Below, piece by piece: positions 7,644 through 25,390 of a stretch of 48,995 bases of DNA. The position numbers and the translations under genes are program-made. The notes below the pieces were generated by a model. The model searched no databases. It saw nothing but the letters and a program-made list of their open reading frames with translations, and was not told the origin of the DNA. Position 1 is the first letter of the stretch. Every line of letters begins with the position of its first letter. The stretch is from Catenulispora sp. (GTDB lineage: Bacteria; Actinomycetota; Actinomycetes; Streptomycetales; Catenulisporaceae), in the NCBI GenBank assembly GCA_013362315.1, contig JABFWL010000020.1:1-48995 (forward strand), read 5' to 3'.

Positions 7644-7910
7644 ATGACCACCCAGCAGTCACTGATGCGCTACATCGCGGACACCTGGATGGACGGCGAC
7701 TCGACCGGTCTGGACGCTGATTCCAACCTGGTCGAACTCAACGTCATCGACTCCGCGGCGATCTTCGACCTCGTCCACCACCTGCAGGTCGCCTACCAGG
7801 TCAAGGTCCCGCTCCCGGAGGTCACCCCGGACAACTTCCGCAGCGTCACAGCGATCGCGGCCCTGGTGGACCGGCTGCGCGGACTCCAGCCGGCGCGGGA
7901 ACTCGCATGA
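7644..7910 (+). CDS. redO: Peptidyl carrier protein for proline, RedO-like
   Basis: An 88-residue stand-alone carrier protein with Ser37 in NVIDSAAIFDLV as the phosphopantetheine site. In prodiginine pathways RedO receives L-proline from the ligase RedM, and RedW then oxidises the bound prolyl group to pyrrole-2-carbonyl. The ATG at 7644 has TGAGGA seven bases upstream. The gene ends in an ATGA overlap with the following redN-like gene. The assignment rests on size, motif and the O-N-M order. Confidence 0.88.
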   Translation: MTTQQSLMRYIADTWMDGDSTGLDADSNLVELNVIDSAAIFDLVHHLQVAYQVKVPLPEVTPDNFRSVTAIAALVDRLRGLQPARELA

Positions 7911-9988
7911 TGACCGACCAGCTGAACCCCGCCCTCAGCCCGCACGCCGCCGAGACGGTGCAGGACCAGGTCCTCGACGTCATCGCCGAACGCACCTTGT
8001 ACCAGCGGGCGCACCTGCCTGTTCAAGCGCACCTCGAAGGCGAGCTGGGCATCGATTCCGTGGTCCTGGAGTCGATCGCGGCGGCGCTGCGCACGCGCTT
8101 CGGCCTGGCCGAGCAGACGCTGCGCTCGGATGTGGTCACCGTGCAGGACCTCATCGACGCGGTCGTCGATGCCTGTGACGCGGCGCCGGCACCGGCCCGG
8201 CCGGCCGTCGCCGCGGCGCGACGGCCGGTGGCGCAGCGGCCTTCGGACCAGCGCTCGCAGATCCGCGAGGCGGTCATCGCCGCCACGATGCAGCACACCC
8301 ACTACAAGCGCGAAGACCTGGATCCCGACGCGGACTTCGAGAGCGAGCTCGGCGTCGACTCGGTGGTGCTGGCCTCGATCGCCGCGGATGTCCGCCAGGC
8401 TCTGCCCTTCGTGGGTGAGGCCCCGTCCGTGCTGAGCGCCACCACCTTGCGGGAACTGTGCGAACGGTTCGACCCGGACGCGGCGACAGCGACAGCATCG
8501 CCGACGGTGCCGGCGCGGCGGCCGGCTCCCGTGTCTGTGTCAGTTCCCGTTCCCGTTCCCGTTCCCGTTCCAGCTCCCGTTCCTGCCTCTGCTCCTGCTT
8601 CTGCTTCTGCTCGACCGTCCCAGATCCGGCGCCCCGGCGCGGGCCAGGCAGCGCCCTGGGACACCAGGTCGATGAAGGACTTCGCCGAGGAGCGCGACCC
8701 GGACCTGTTCGCCAAGGTACGCAGCTTCCGGGCGTACCACCGCGGGCGGGAGTCCGAGCAGCTCCACTGGTACGGCATGCCGCTGCAGTCGCGCTGCGAG
8801 AACCGCGCCGTGATCCACGACGAACTCACCGGCAGGACCCGCGAGTTCCTGATGTTCGCGTCCAACAACTATCTGGGGCTGGCGAACCACCCCAAGGTCG
8901 TCGACGCGGTCTGCGACGCCACCCGCGTGTACGGGGCCACCAACACCGGCTGCCGGCTCATCGGCGGCACCAACGTCCTGCACAAGGAGCTCGAGCGGCG
9001 CCTGGCGGCGTTCAAGCAGCGCCCGGCCGCGATCGTGTTCCCCGGTGGCTACTCGGCGAACGTGGGAGTCATTTCCGCGCTGGTCAAGAGCTACGACGCC
9101 GCGGTGGTCGACAAGCTGAACCACATGAGCATCGTCGATGGGTGCCGGCTGTCCGGCGGCCAGCGCCGCATCTATCGGCACAACGACATGGACGACCTCG
9201 AGCGGGTGCTCAAGCGCTGCGCTGATCAGGCACAGGGCCGGCTCATCGTCACCGACGGCGTGTTCAGCATGCACGGCGACGTGTGCGACCTGCCCGGGAT
9301 CGTCCGGCTCGCGGAGCAGTACGGCGCCCGGGTCCTGGTGGACGACGCGCACGCGACCGGGGTTCTGGGCGCGACCGGCTCCGGCACCGCGGAGCACTTC
9401 GGCCTCAAGGGCCGCGTCGATCTGGAACTGGGCACCATGAGCAAGACGCTGGCCGGCATGGGCGGCTTCGTCGTGGGCGAGGAGGACGTGATCGAGTACC
9501 TCCGCTTCTACGCCAACTCCTACGTGTTCGCCGCGACCATCCCCGCGGGCGTCGCGGCCGGCCTGATCGCGGCGATCGACGTGATCGAGACCGAGCCGGA
9601 GCGCCTGGCCCGGCTGTGGTCCAACATCCGCACGCTGCGCCGCAACCTCGTCGAGGCGGGTTTCGATCTGGAGAACTCCGACAGCGCCATCCTGCCGGTC
9701 GTCATCGGCGACGAGCGCAGGACCATGGAGATGGGGCGCGCGGTCCGGGCGCGCGGGCTGTTCTGCCAGACGGTGGTCTACCCGGGCGTCCCGGTGGGAG
9801 ACGCCCGGCTGCGCATCAGTGTCACGTCCGAGCACACTCCCGCCGATCTCGACCAGGCCACGGACATCTTCATCGACGCCGGCCGCGAGACCGGTGTCCT
9901 GCCCCGGCACGGGAACGCCCGGCGACCGGCCGCGACCGATTCCTCGGATCGCGCGGCGCCGGCCGACGACGCCCAGGGCTGGTGGTGA
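7907..9988 (+). CDS. redN: Tandem ACP / alpha-oxoamine synthase, RedN (PigH)-like
   Basis: A 693-residue protein made of two acyl carrier domains and a PLP enzyme. Carrier serines are Ser51 (LGIDSVVLES) and Ser152 (LGVDSVVLAS). A Val-Pro and Ala-Ser rich linker covers roughly residues 205-235. The alpha-oxoamine synthase domain (about 250-660) has the aldehyde-binding Lys513 in GTMSKTLAGMGG and the cofactor Asp/His in DDAHATGVLG. In RedN/PigH this architecture condenses the carrier-bound pyrrolyl-ketoacyl chain with L-serine, with loss of CO2, to make the bipyrrole alcohol HBM. The start is an ATG in an ATGA overlap with redO; a second in-frame ATG follows directly. The ACP-ACP-synthase order is diagnostic of the family. 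Confidence 0.93.
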   Translation: MMTDQLNPALSPHAAETVQDQVLDVIAERTLYQRAHLPVQAHLEGELGIDSVVLESIAAALRTRFGLAEQTLRSDVVTVQDLIDAVVDACDAAPAPARPAVAAARRPVAQRPSDQRSQIREAVIAATMQHTHYKREDLDPDADFESELGVDSVVLASIAADVRQALPFVGEAPSVLSATTLRELCERFDPDAATATASPTVPARRPAPVSVSVPVPVPVPVPAPVPASAPASASARPSQIRRPGAGQAAPWDTRSMKDFAEERDPDLFAKVRSFRAYHRGRESEQLHWYGMPLQSRCENRAVIHDELTGRTREFLMFASNNYLGLANHPKVVDAVCDATRVYGATNTGCRLIGGTNVLHKELERRLAAFKQRPAAIVFPGGYSANVGVISALVKSYDAAVVDKLNHMSIVDGCRLSGGQRRIYRHNDMDDLERVLKRCADQAQGRLIVTDGVFSMHGDVCDLPGIVRLAEQYGARVLVDDAHATGVLGATGSGTAEHFGLKGRVDLELGTMSKTLAGMGGFVVGEEDVIEYLRFYANSYVFAATIPAGVAAGLIAAIDVIETEPERLARLWSNIRTLRRNLVEAGFDLENSDSAILPVVIGDERRTMEMGRAVRARGLFCQTVVYPGVPVGDARLRISVTSEHTPADLDQATDIFIDAGRETGVLPRHGNARRPAATDSSDRAAPADDAQGWW
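8543..8572 (+). repeat. Hexamer repeat coding a Val-Pro linker in the redN-like gene
   Basis: Four copies of GTTCCC (8543-8566) and a one-base variant (8567-8572) encode alternating Val-Pro, followed by looser Ala-Pro and Ala-Ser coding repeats. It forms the flexible linker between the second carrier domain and the oxoamine synthase. Confidence 0.9.
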
Positions 9989-9991
9989 TCC

Positions 9992-11709
9992 GTGAACGAC
10001 ACCGACACCGATACCGACACCACCGCCACCGACACCACCGCCACCGTCCCGGCCGATGCGGGACCGGCGTTCGCCGAGCGCAGTGCGGACGTCTGCCCCA
10101 TCACGCTGCCGCGCCGGTTCAGCCCCGAGCAGGCGGCGCGCACCGCCCTCATCGCAGACCACCGGCTCAGCTACGCGGAGCTGGAGACCGAGGTCGACCG
10201 CGTCGCGGCCGGGCTGCTGCGGGCCGGAGCCGGCCCGGGCGACCGGGTGGCCATCTGGATGGACAAGCAGCCGCGGTACGCGGTGGCCATCCTGGGCGCA
10301 CTGCGTGCCCGCTGCGCCTATCTCCCGCTCGACGCGGCGCAGCCCGCCCAGCGGGTGCAGGCCGTACTCGCCGACGCCGAACCCGTGGTGCTGTGCGTAG
10401 ACCGCCACCACCTGCCCTTCGTGGAGACGCTGCGCCTGCCCGCCTCGGTACGGGTGGTCGCGGTCGCCGACGACGTCTCGGGACCTGCGCTCGGCCGGGC
10501 TGAGCTACTGGGCCCTGAGGTACTGGGCCGAGCCGAGGTACTGGGCTGGGAGGACTTCGCGCCCGCGGCGGGTCACCGCACCGGCACCGCGGAACCGGAC
10601 CCCGACTCGATCGCGGCCGTGCTGTACACCTCGGGTTCCACCGGAGTGCCCAAGGGCGTCCAGATCAGCCATCGCAACCTGGGCGTGTTCATCGGATGGG
10701 CCCGTCGGGAACTCGACGTCGGGCCGGACGACGTGTTCGCCGGCCACGCCTCGTTCAACTTCGACCTGAGCACGTTCGACCTGTTCACCGCGCTGTCCGT
10801 CGGAGCCTCGCTCTGGATCGTCCCGGACGCGCAGACCAAGGACATGGCCGCTCTCGCGGCGGGCATCGTCCGGTACCGGGTCAGCGTCTGGTACTCGGTG
10901 CCCTCGGCCCTGCACCTGCTCATCCGCTCGGGTGCGTTGACCCGGGACGCCGCGGCCTCGCTGCGCCACGTCCTGTTCGCCGGCGAGGTGTTCCCCATCC
11001 CGCAACTGCGCGCGCTGGCCAGGGTGCTGCCCCCGGCCGCGACGCTCTACAACCTGTACGGGCCCACCGAGACCAATGTGTGCACCTATCACCGCGTCGG
11101 CCCCGAGGATCTGCGTGCCGACGAGCCGCTCCCGATCGGGCTGCCGCTTCCCGGCGCCCGCGTCTCACTGCGCGCCGAGGACGGCAGCGAGGTCACTGCG
11201 CCCGGCGAGTTGGGCGAACTGATCGTCTCCGGCCCGTGTGTGACGCCCGGCTACTGGCGCCGGCCTCGGGAGTCGGCCGCGGCCGGCCACCCCGCGAGCC
11301 ACGCGACCGGAGACCTGGTCAGCCTCGACGACCACGGCCGGCTGATCTACCGGGGGCGCAAGGACCGGATGGTCAAGCTCTCCGGCTACCGTGTCGAGCT
11401 CGGCGAGGTCGAGGCCGCGGCGCTTCGCCACCGGGGCATCGCCACGGCCGCCGCGGTGGTGGCGGCCGATCCCGGCGGCGGCGCGCACATCGTGCTGCAC
11501 TACACGGTCCACTCCGGGGCGGCGCCGCTCGGACTGCTCGATCTCAAGCGGCACTGCGCGCGCCACCTGCCCGCCTACATGGTGCCCCGCGCGGCCAGAT
11601 GCGTGGCGGCACTGCCCTACAACGCGAACGGAAAGGTCGACTACCAGCGGCTGGCTGCCGGGGGCCCGGAGTCGCCCGCGGCACCGCCCCCTGACCCCCG
11701 GAGGTTGCC

Positions 11710-11713
<4 letters not shown>
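9992..11713 (+). CDS. redM: L-prolyl-AMP ligase (adenylation enzyme), RedM-like
   Basis: A 573-residue stand-alone adenylation enzyme that activates an amino acid with ATP and loads it onto a carrier protein, by context L-proline onto RedO. Core motifs are visible in order: LYTSGSTGVPKGV (phosphate loop), YGPTETNVCTYH, the TGDLVS aspartate segment, GRKDRMVKLSGYRVELGEVE (hinge) and the C-terminal catalytic Lys in NANGKVDY. The N terminus before residue 25 is an Asp-Thr/Thr-Ala repeat, probably disordered. The GTG at 9992 starts three bases after the redN stop, and the gene ends in a GTGA overlap with redL. Proline specificity is inferred from the pathway; I did not extract the pocket residues. 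Confidence 0.9.
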
Positions 11714-19547
<7,834 letters not shown>

Positions 19548-19548
<1 letters not shown>

Positions 19549-20375
19549 TGACCACTGCCACCACCGTCCTGGAACGCACCGGCGGCTGGCTGCCGGCCGC
19601 GGATCCGGACTGCGCGCTGCGCCTGATCTGCTTTCCCCACGCCGGCGGCACCCCGTCCCTGTACCACGACTGGCCGAGCCTGCTGGATCCGGAGGTCCAG
19701 GTGGTGCCGGTGCTGCTGCCCGGGCGCGGACTGCGCTCCCACCAGCAGCCGGCCGCCCTGCTCCAGCCCCTGGTGCGGGAGGTCGTCGAAGCCCTGATCG
19801 CAGCCGGCCACACCGATCGCTTCGCGATGTTCGGCCACAGCATGGGCGCCCTGCTCGCCTACGAGGTCGCGTGCGCCCTGCGCGACCGCGGCCGGCCAGA
19901 GCCCGAGCACCTGTTCGTGTCCGCGAGCAAGCCCCCGCATCTGTACGGCGCCGCGGCCGGCTGGCCGGACGACGACGCGGACCTGCGCCGGATGGTCGGC
20001 GAACTCGGCGGGCTCGGCCCGGACGAGGAGCTGGGACTGGCCTATCTCGAGCGGCGGCTTCCCGTGCTGCGGGCCGACCTGCGGCTGTGCTCCCAGTACG
20101 AGTGGACGCCGCGGGTGCCGCTGAACTGCCCCATGACCGCCTTCTCCGCCGACGGCGACCCGGTCGCCACCCCGGCGCAGATGGAGGGATGGCGGGAGTA
20201 CACCGCGAGCTCGCTGCTGCGCCGCCATCTGCCCGACGGCCACTTCTACCTGAACCACGAGGCGGGCCGCACCGCGCTGCTGCGTTTCGTGCGCGCCGAC
20301 CTGGACCGGTTGTGCCACGCGGCCGGCACAGGACACATCCACCAGCTACCGGAGGACTCGCGATGGACCGGCTGA
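19548..20375 (+). CDS. redJ: Type II thioesterase, RedJ-like
   Basis: A 275-residue alpha/beta-hydrolase of the editing thioesterase family. Ser98 lies in the nucleophile elbow FGHSMGALLAYE, His232 in LPDGHFYLNHE, and the acid is probably the Asp of SADGDPVAT. RedJ-type enzymes release acyl groups from carrier proteins, either misprimed ones or the dodecanoyl group from RedQ so that RedL can take it up. The ATG at 19548 shares its A with the redLK stop (TGATG). A much longer frame extends upstream but only shadows the megasynthase gene. The 3' end overlaps redI by 13 bp. Confidence 0.9.
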
Positions 20376-21394
20376 CCCTGACCAGAATCGTCAAGGAGCG
20401 CCAGCTGCCACTGCTGCTGTCGGCCACCAAGCAACTGGTCACGCCGATGTACCGAGCCGCGTTCCTGGCCGCGGCCGCCCGTTCCGGGGTGCTCGCCCGG
20501 CTCGCCGTGCGGCCCTGCGACCTGCAGACGCTGGCCCACGGTCTGGGCGTGGACGAGCACGCCGAGGAACTGCGCACCTGGCTCGACATCGGCGTCCGGC
20601 TGGGCGACCTGGCCTGGTTCGACGACGCCTACCGGCTGCGCAGCCGGACCGCCAAGGCGCTGGCCCGCCCCGGACGCGAACCGGTCAGCGCGGCGCTGGA
20701 GGAGGTGCTCCGCTTCCATCTCCCGGTGCTTCTCCAGGCCCCGCAGATGCTGCAGGACGGCAGGAGGCTGTCGCTGAGCGACCAGGACGGCCAGGTCATC
20801 GCCCGCTCGACGCGGGTGGTGGAGCCGTTCGTGGCCGAGGCCGTGCGCCGCACCCTGGAGCGCGACCGGCCGTTGCGGCTGCTGGAAGTCGGCTGCGGCA
20901 ACGGCACCTATGTGCGGCTCGCGGCCGAGCTCAATCCGCGGCTGACCGCGCTGGCGATCGACCTGCAGGAGGAGGTGGCCGCCGAGGCGGCCGAGAACAT
21001 GGCCGTGTGGGGTCTGGCCGGCCGGGTGCAGACCCGCCGGGCGGATCTGCGGACGCTGGCTGTCGAGCCCCAGTTCGACCTGGTCACGCTGCACAACAAC
21101 ATCTACTACTTCCCGATCGAGGACCGGATCAGCGTGCTGCGCAAGGCGCGCTCACTGCTGGCCCCCGGCGGCCGGCTGCTGCTCACCACGGCGTGCCGCG
21201 GCGGCAACCTGGGCCTGGAGGTCCTCAACCTGTGGTTCACCCACGCCGACTTCGGCGGGCCGCTGCCGACGATCGAGGACCTCGTCCAGCAGCTGACCGA
21301 CGCCGGGTTCGCCCAGGTGACCACCCGCCGGCTGATCCCCGGCGACCAGTTCCACGCCGTCGTGGGCGTCAACGCCCCGGCCGGACAGCCGTGA
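20363..21394 (+). CDS. redI: SAM-dependent O-methyltransferase, RedI-like
   Basis: A 343-residue two-domain methyltransferase. The N-terminal winged-helix dimerisation part (about 20-115) contains LQTLAHGLGVDEHAEELRTWL. The Rossmann domain has motif I LLEVGCGNGTYVRLAAE near residue 173, then AIDLQEE and HNNIYYFPIEDR. RedI/PigF-type enzymes methylate the hydroxyl of the bipyrrole aldehyde HBC to give MBC. GGAGGA (20351-20356) lies six bases before the ATG, inside the end of redJ. Position between redJ and redH matches the red cluster, and this fits the role better than the methyltransferase at 120-1190. Confidence 0.85.
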   Translation: MDRLTLTRIVKERQLPLLLSATKQLVTPMYRAAFLAAAARSGVLARLAVRPCDLQTLAHGLGVDEHAEELRTWLDIGVRLGDLAWFDDAYRLRSRTAKALARPGREPVSAALEEVLRFHLPVLLQAPQMLQDGRRLSLSDQDGQVIARSTRVVEPFVAEAVRRTLERDRPLRLLEVGCGNGTYVRLAAELNPRLTALAIDLQEEVAAEAAENMAVWGLAGRVQTRRADLRTLAVEPQFDLVTLHNNIYYFPIEDRISVLRKARSLLAPGGRLLLTTACRGGNLGLEVLNLWFTHADFGGPLPTIEDLVQQLTDAGFAQVTTRRLIPGDQFHAVVGVNAPAGQP

Positions 21395-21443
21395 CCCGGC
21401 TGTGCACCGACAAGGTCTAGGCACCCACAAGGAGGTTCCCCCG

Positions 21444-24116
21444 TTGGACACCACGACAGTGGACGAGCGCGACAGCACCGTCATCCGCCTGGACCGGGTC
21501 GACAAGCCCGACGACCAGGTGCTGGGCGGCAAGGCCGCCCGCCTGGCCGAACTCACCGCGGCCGGACTGCCGATCCCGCCGGCGTTCTGCATCAGCACAG
21601 CGGTGTTCCGCCAGGCACTGGAGCACCTCGGCATCGGCACCGACGAGGCGGGCGGCGAACCCGGATCCGAGCTGCGCCGCCGCGTCCTGGACGGCACGCT
21701 GCCCGCGGCGATCACCGAGCCGATCCTGGCCGCCTACGCCGAGATGGGCCGCCCCCGCGTGGCAGTGCGCTCCTCCGCCGTGCGTGAGGACTCGGCGGGG
21801 CAGTCGTTCGCCGGCCAGCACGACACCATCCTGGACGTCCACGGGGACGAGGCGGTGATCGACGCGGTCAAGGAGTGCTGGGCCTCCTTGTGGTCCGACC
21901 GGGCGCAGGTCTACCGCGACGGCCCGGAACCGGCCGGCGCGATCGCCGTGATCGTGCAGGAGATGATCCATGCCGATGTCAGCGGGGTGCTGTTCACGAC
22001 CGACCCGGTCAGCCCCAGGCCGCACCAGATGGTGGTCGAAGCGTGCTGGGGCCTGGGGGAGGGCCTGGTGTCGGGCAAGGTCCCCTCGGACTGGTTCCTC
22101 GTCGACGAGCGCACCATGTCGCCGGTCGAACAGGAGATCCGCTACAAGGTCACCAAGTGCGCACCGCTGGAGTCCGGCGCGATCGGCATCGCCAAGGTCG
22201 ACGAAGCCGACCGCAACCTGCCGTGCCTGACCCGCGACCAGCTGGAGGAACTCGCCAAGCTGGCGGTCTCGGTCCGCACCCACTACGAGGCCGAGCAGGA
22301 CCTGGAATGGGTGCTGAAGGACCAGCGTTTCCACCTCCTGCAGGCGCGTCCGATCACGACCCGCCCGCAGCGCACCAGCCGCAACCGCCTGTACGTCACC
22401 GAGCAGCCGCGCCCGATCGCCGAGGGCACGCTGTGGTCCCGGATGGACATCGGCGAGATCTTCACCGGCATCATGTCGCCGCTGGGGCAGTCGTTCGCCC
22501 GCTACTACCAGGGCAACGTGCACACTGACTGCGCGCGGGCGGTCGGGGTGCTCGACCCCGGTGACCCGGCGTTGCACATGGGCTACCTGCAGGGCCACGT
22601 CTACCTCAACATCTCGTTCACCTCCTACATGCTCGGCCAGTGCCCGCCCACCCGCGACCAGCGGCACTTCACCGCCCGGTTCGCCAGCGAGGAGGCGGAC
22701 CTGAGCGACTACCGCAACCCCTTCGGGGCCTATCCCGGCGGCAGCCAGGGCCGGCGCGCGCTGACGCACTGGGTGCGGTGCACCGCGGTGGAGATGGCGC
22801 AGATGAAGCGCCGGGCGAAGCAGATGGTCGCCTCGCGGGAGTACGAGTTCGACCGGGCCCGCGCCCTGGACCTGACCCGGCTGAGCCGCCGCGAGCTCGA
22901 CGCCGAGATGGCCCGCTACCTCGGCTACTTCCACGACATGCACGTCGGCTACATGCCGTACTACATCAACGCGTTCGGCTTCTACGGGGTCCTGGCCGAG
23001 CTGTGCCCGAAGTGGCTCGGGAAGGACGGCCAGAACCTGCAGAACCGTGTCAAGACGGACATGTCCAGCCTGCGGACTGTCGAATCGGCCCGGGACATCT
23101 GGGTCCTGGCCCAGGCGGCCAAGGACCGGCCGGCGGTGATGCGCCTGATCCGCGAGACGCCTTTGGACGCCCTGCCCGCCGCGCTGCGCGCCGACGACGC
23201 GGGACGCGAATTCTGGAACAGGCGGGTCGAGCCGTTCCTGCGCGCCAACGGCACCCGCAGCCACCAGGAGATGGAGCTGACCCACCCGCGCTGGATCGAC
23301 GATCCCTCGTACGTCTTCCAGATGATCCGCCGCTACGCCGAGGACGGCTTCTCCATCGACGAGATCCTCGGCCGCAGCCGCGCCTACCAGGACGGCGACG
23401 CCGCCGCGGTGCTGACCCGGCTGCCGCGCGCGAAGCGCACGGTCGTCGAGAAGGTCATCGCGATGTACGTGCAGTGCAGCGAGCTGCGCGAGACCGCGCG
23501 GATGTCGATGATCACCTCGATCTGGCTGGTCCGCAACGTGGTGTACGAGGTGGGCCGCCGGCTGATCGCCGCCGGCGTGCTGCGGTCCCCGGACGAGGTG
23601 GCCTACCTGGACTTCGCCGACGTGCTCGGCTACCTGGCGGGCACCGACGAGCCGCAGGCGGTCTTCTCCAAGGTTCGTCTGGAGGAGGCACGCCGCGAGT
23701 TCCAGTACGTGCGCAGGCTTCCCGAACCCCCGCTCACGCTGATCGGCGAGCATGATCCGGCGCGGGCCGTGGTCCCGGCCCCGGACGGCGCGCGCCTGGA
23801 GGGGCTGGCCGCGAGCCCGGGACGCGTGGTGGGCCGGGCGAGGGTGGTGGAGGACCTGGTCTGGCAGGCCGACGAGTTCCAGGCCGGCGAGATCCTGGTG
23901 ACCCGCTTCACCGACGCGTCCTGGACGCCGTTGTTCGCCATCGCCGGCGGCGTGGTGACCGACATCGGGTCGATGCTCTCGCACAGCTCCATCGTGGCCC
24001 GTGAGTTCAATGTGCCCTCGGTGGTCAACACCAAGCAGGCCACGCGCCGCATCACCACCGGTGACCTGGTCATGGTCGACGGCGACGCCGGCGTGGTGGA
24101 GGTCGTCGAGGGCTGA
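21444..24116 (+). CDS. redH: Prodiginine-condensing enzyme, PEP-utilising/ATP-grasp type, RedH-like
   Basis: An 890-residue protein related to pyruvate phosphate dikinase and PEP synthase. The N-terminal ATP-binding domain shows GGKAARLAELTAAGLPIP, VAVRSSAVREDSAGQSFAGQ, VQEMIHADVSGVLF and LLQARPITT. A long middle region follows. The C-terminal phosphohistidine swivel domain has His847 in MLSHSSIVAREF and ends with MVDGDAGVVEVVEG. RedH (PigC in Serratia) couples MBC with the 2-alkylpyrrole in the final ATP-dependent step that yields the tripyrrole. I chose the TTG at 21444 because AAGGAGG lies eight bases upstream; the alternative GTG at 21402 has no such site. Confidence 0.92.
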   Translation: MDTTTVDERDSTVIRLDRVDKPDDQVLGGKAARLAELTAAGLPIPPAFCISTAVFRQALEHLGIGTDEAGGEPGSELRRRVLDGTLPAAITEPILAAYAEMGRPRVAVRSSAVREDSAGQSFAGQHDTILDVHGDEAVIDAVKECWASLWSDRAQVYRDGPEPAGAIAVIVQEMIHADVSGVLFTTDPVSPRPHQMVVEACWGLGEGLVSGKVPSDWFLVDERTMSPVEQEIRYKVTKCAPLESGAIGIAKVDEADRNLPCLTRDQLEELAKLAVSVRTHYEAEQDLEWVLKDQRFHLLQARPITTRPQRTSRNRLYVTEQPRPIAEGTLWSRMDIGEIFTGIMSPLGQSFARYYQGNVHTDCARAVGVLDPGDPALHMGYLQGHVYLNISFTSYMLGQCPPTRDQRHFTARFASEEADLSDYRNPFGAYPGGSQGRRALTHWVRCTAVEMAQMKRRAKQMVASREYEFDRARALDLTRLSRRELDAEMARYLGYFHDMHVGYMPYYINAFGFYGVLAELCPKWLGKDGQNLQNRVKTDMSSLRTVESARDIWVLAQAAKDRPAVMRLIRETPLDALPAALRADDAGREFWNRRVEPFLRANGTRSHQEMELTHPRWIDDPSYVFQMIRRYAEDGFSIDEILGRSRAYQDGDAAAVLTRLPRAKRTVVEKVIAMYVQCSELRETARMSMITSIWLVRNVVYEVGRRLIAAGVLRSPDEVAYLDFADVLGYLAGTDEPQAVFSKVRLEEARREFQYVRRLPEPPLTLIGEHDPARAVVPAPDGARLEGLAASPGRVVGRARVVEDLVWQADEFQAGEILVTRFTDASWTPLFAIAGGVVTDIGSMLSHSSIVAREFNVPSVVNTKQATRRITTGDLVMVDGDAGVVEVVEG

Positions 24117-24231
24117 GTCCGGCCCGCCCGACCCCCTTCGGCTTCGCCGTCCCTCCCACCCAGCTTCCCGCATCCCGACCCGGGTGCCGCCTGTCGGTGC
24201 CGGGGCCGCACAAGGAGAAGGAGACAGCACG

Positions 24232-25335
24232 ATGATTCCCGATCAGTGGTACGCGATCTCGCGGTCCCAGGACGTCCGCACCGACCGGCCGGTCGGAGTC
24301 CGCCGGCTCGGTATGGACCTGGTCCTGTGGCGCTCGACCGACGGCGCTCTGGTGTGCCAGGACGCCCGCTGCCCGCACAAGGGCGCGAACATGGCCGACG
24401 GCCGGTTGCGCGGCGACACGCTGGGCTGCCCCTACCACGACTTCCGTTTCGACGCCGACGGCCAGTGCGTCCTCGCGCCCTGCCTGGGCTCGGGAGCCAG
24501 GATTCCCAAGTCGATGCGCCTGGACACCCACGTGGTGCGCGAGGAGGCCGGGCTGATCTGGCTGTGGTGGGGGCGGCGGACCGAGCCCCTGCCCGAGGTG
24601 CAGATCCCGCCGGAGGTGCGGGACAAGCCCGAGTTGTACGCGACGTCCAGCTGGTCCCAGCCGGTCCACTACACCCGCTACATCGAGAGCCTGCTCGACT
24701 TCTACCACGTGCCGGTCGTGCACCGGGACCACTGGTTCAACTGGTTCGACTACGTGGGCTGGAGCGGCACCGCCAAGCGCCTCGGCCTGGACGGCAGGAA
24801 ACGCTACTTCGCCATGACCAAGGTCGAGAACAGCCGCCTGACGGTCGACGGCACCACGCTGCGCCATGACTTCGATCTCTGTCAGGAGGGCGACCCGACC
24901 AACCGGGCGCCGATGAACGTCACCTTCACGTTCCCGGGCATGGTGCACATCCACACCGAGCCCTTCGACGTCACGATCTGGATGACCCCGATCGACGAGG
25001 AGCACACCCAGGTCCTGTTCCGCTGGTACGAGGACACGCACCTGAAGAAGATGCTGCGCCTGCCGGCTTTGCGGCGGCTGATCCCGCGGGCGGCCCTGTT
25101 CGCGCAGAAGCGGGTCCAGGAGGTGCAGGACATGCGGGTGGTCAGCCAGATCGAGCCGCGCGTCACCGGCCGGCATGTGAACCGCTTCGTGGCGGTCGAC
25201 GAGCTGAACGCCAAGTACGTGGTGATGCGCGACCAGCTGAAGAAGCAGGCCGCGACCGGTCCGGACCACGCCGACGGGGTGGATCGCTTCGACGATTCCG
25301 ACCTGGAGGCCGGCGCCTTCGCCTCTTCTGAGTGA
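24232..25335 (+). CDS. redG: Rieske non-haem iron oxidative cyclase, RedG-like
   Basis: A 367-residue Rieske oxygenase-type protein. The [2Fe-2S] ligands are Cys47-Pro-His49 and Cys66-x2-His69. The mononuclear iron site shows Asp156-x2-His159-x4-His164 in SLLDFYHVPVVH. RedG and its relatives (McpG, RphG, MarG) abstract hydrogen from the alkyl tail of an undecylprodiginine-like substrate and join it to the pyrrole core, making carbocycles such as streptorubin B or metacycloprodigiosin. The ATG follows AAGGAGAAGGAG. The sequence alone does not tell which carbon is attacked. A ferredoxin and reductase must come from elsewhere; none is in the window. Confidence 0.9.
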   Translation: MIPDQWYAISRSQDVRTDRPVGVRRLGMDLVLWRSTDGALVCQDARCPHKGANMADGRLRGDTLGCPYHDFRFDADGQCVLAPCLGSGARIPKSMRLDTHVVREEAGLIWLWWGRRTEPLPEVQIPPEVRDKPELYATSSWSQPVHYTRYIESLLDFYHVPVVHRDHWFNWFDYVGWSGTAKRLGLDGRKRYFAMTKVENSRLTVDGTTLRHDFDLCQEGDPTNRAPMNVTFTFPGMVHIHTEPFDVTIWMTPIDEEHTQVLFRWYEDTHLKKMLRLPALRRLIPRAALFAQKRVQEVQDMRVVSQIEPRVTGRHVNRFVAVDELNAKYVVMRDQLKKQAATGPDHADGVDRFDDSDLEAGAFASSE

Positions 25336-25342
25336 CGTCGGC

Positions 25343-25371
25343 GTGACACAGAGCGTCGTCGGCGCTAAGCT
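25343..25371 (+). promoter_or_regulatory. Candidate promoter upstream of the TetR gene
   Basis: GTGACA at 25343-25348 and TAAGCT at 25366-25371 are separated by 17 bp, resembling a vegetative actinomycete promoter. It lies just after the redG stop and immediately before the 13-bp repeat array, so those repeats would sit at or after the start of transcription. Confidence 0.35.
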
Positions 25372-25390
25372 GTGAGGTATTGGGCAAACG

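Noticed and set aside
8540-10411. A 623-residue open frame on the minus strand opposite redN and redM
   Set aside because: It is a shadow of the real genes: its composition is low-complexity, rich in Gly/Arg/His/Gln, and it matches no fold, while the + strand carries clear catalytic motifs.
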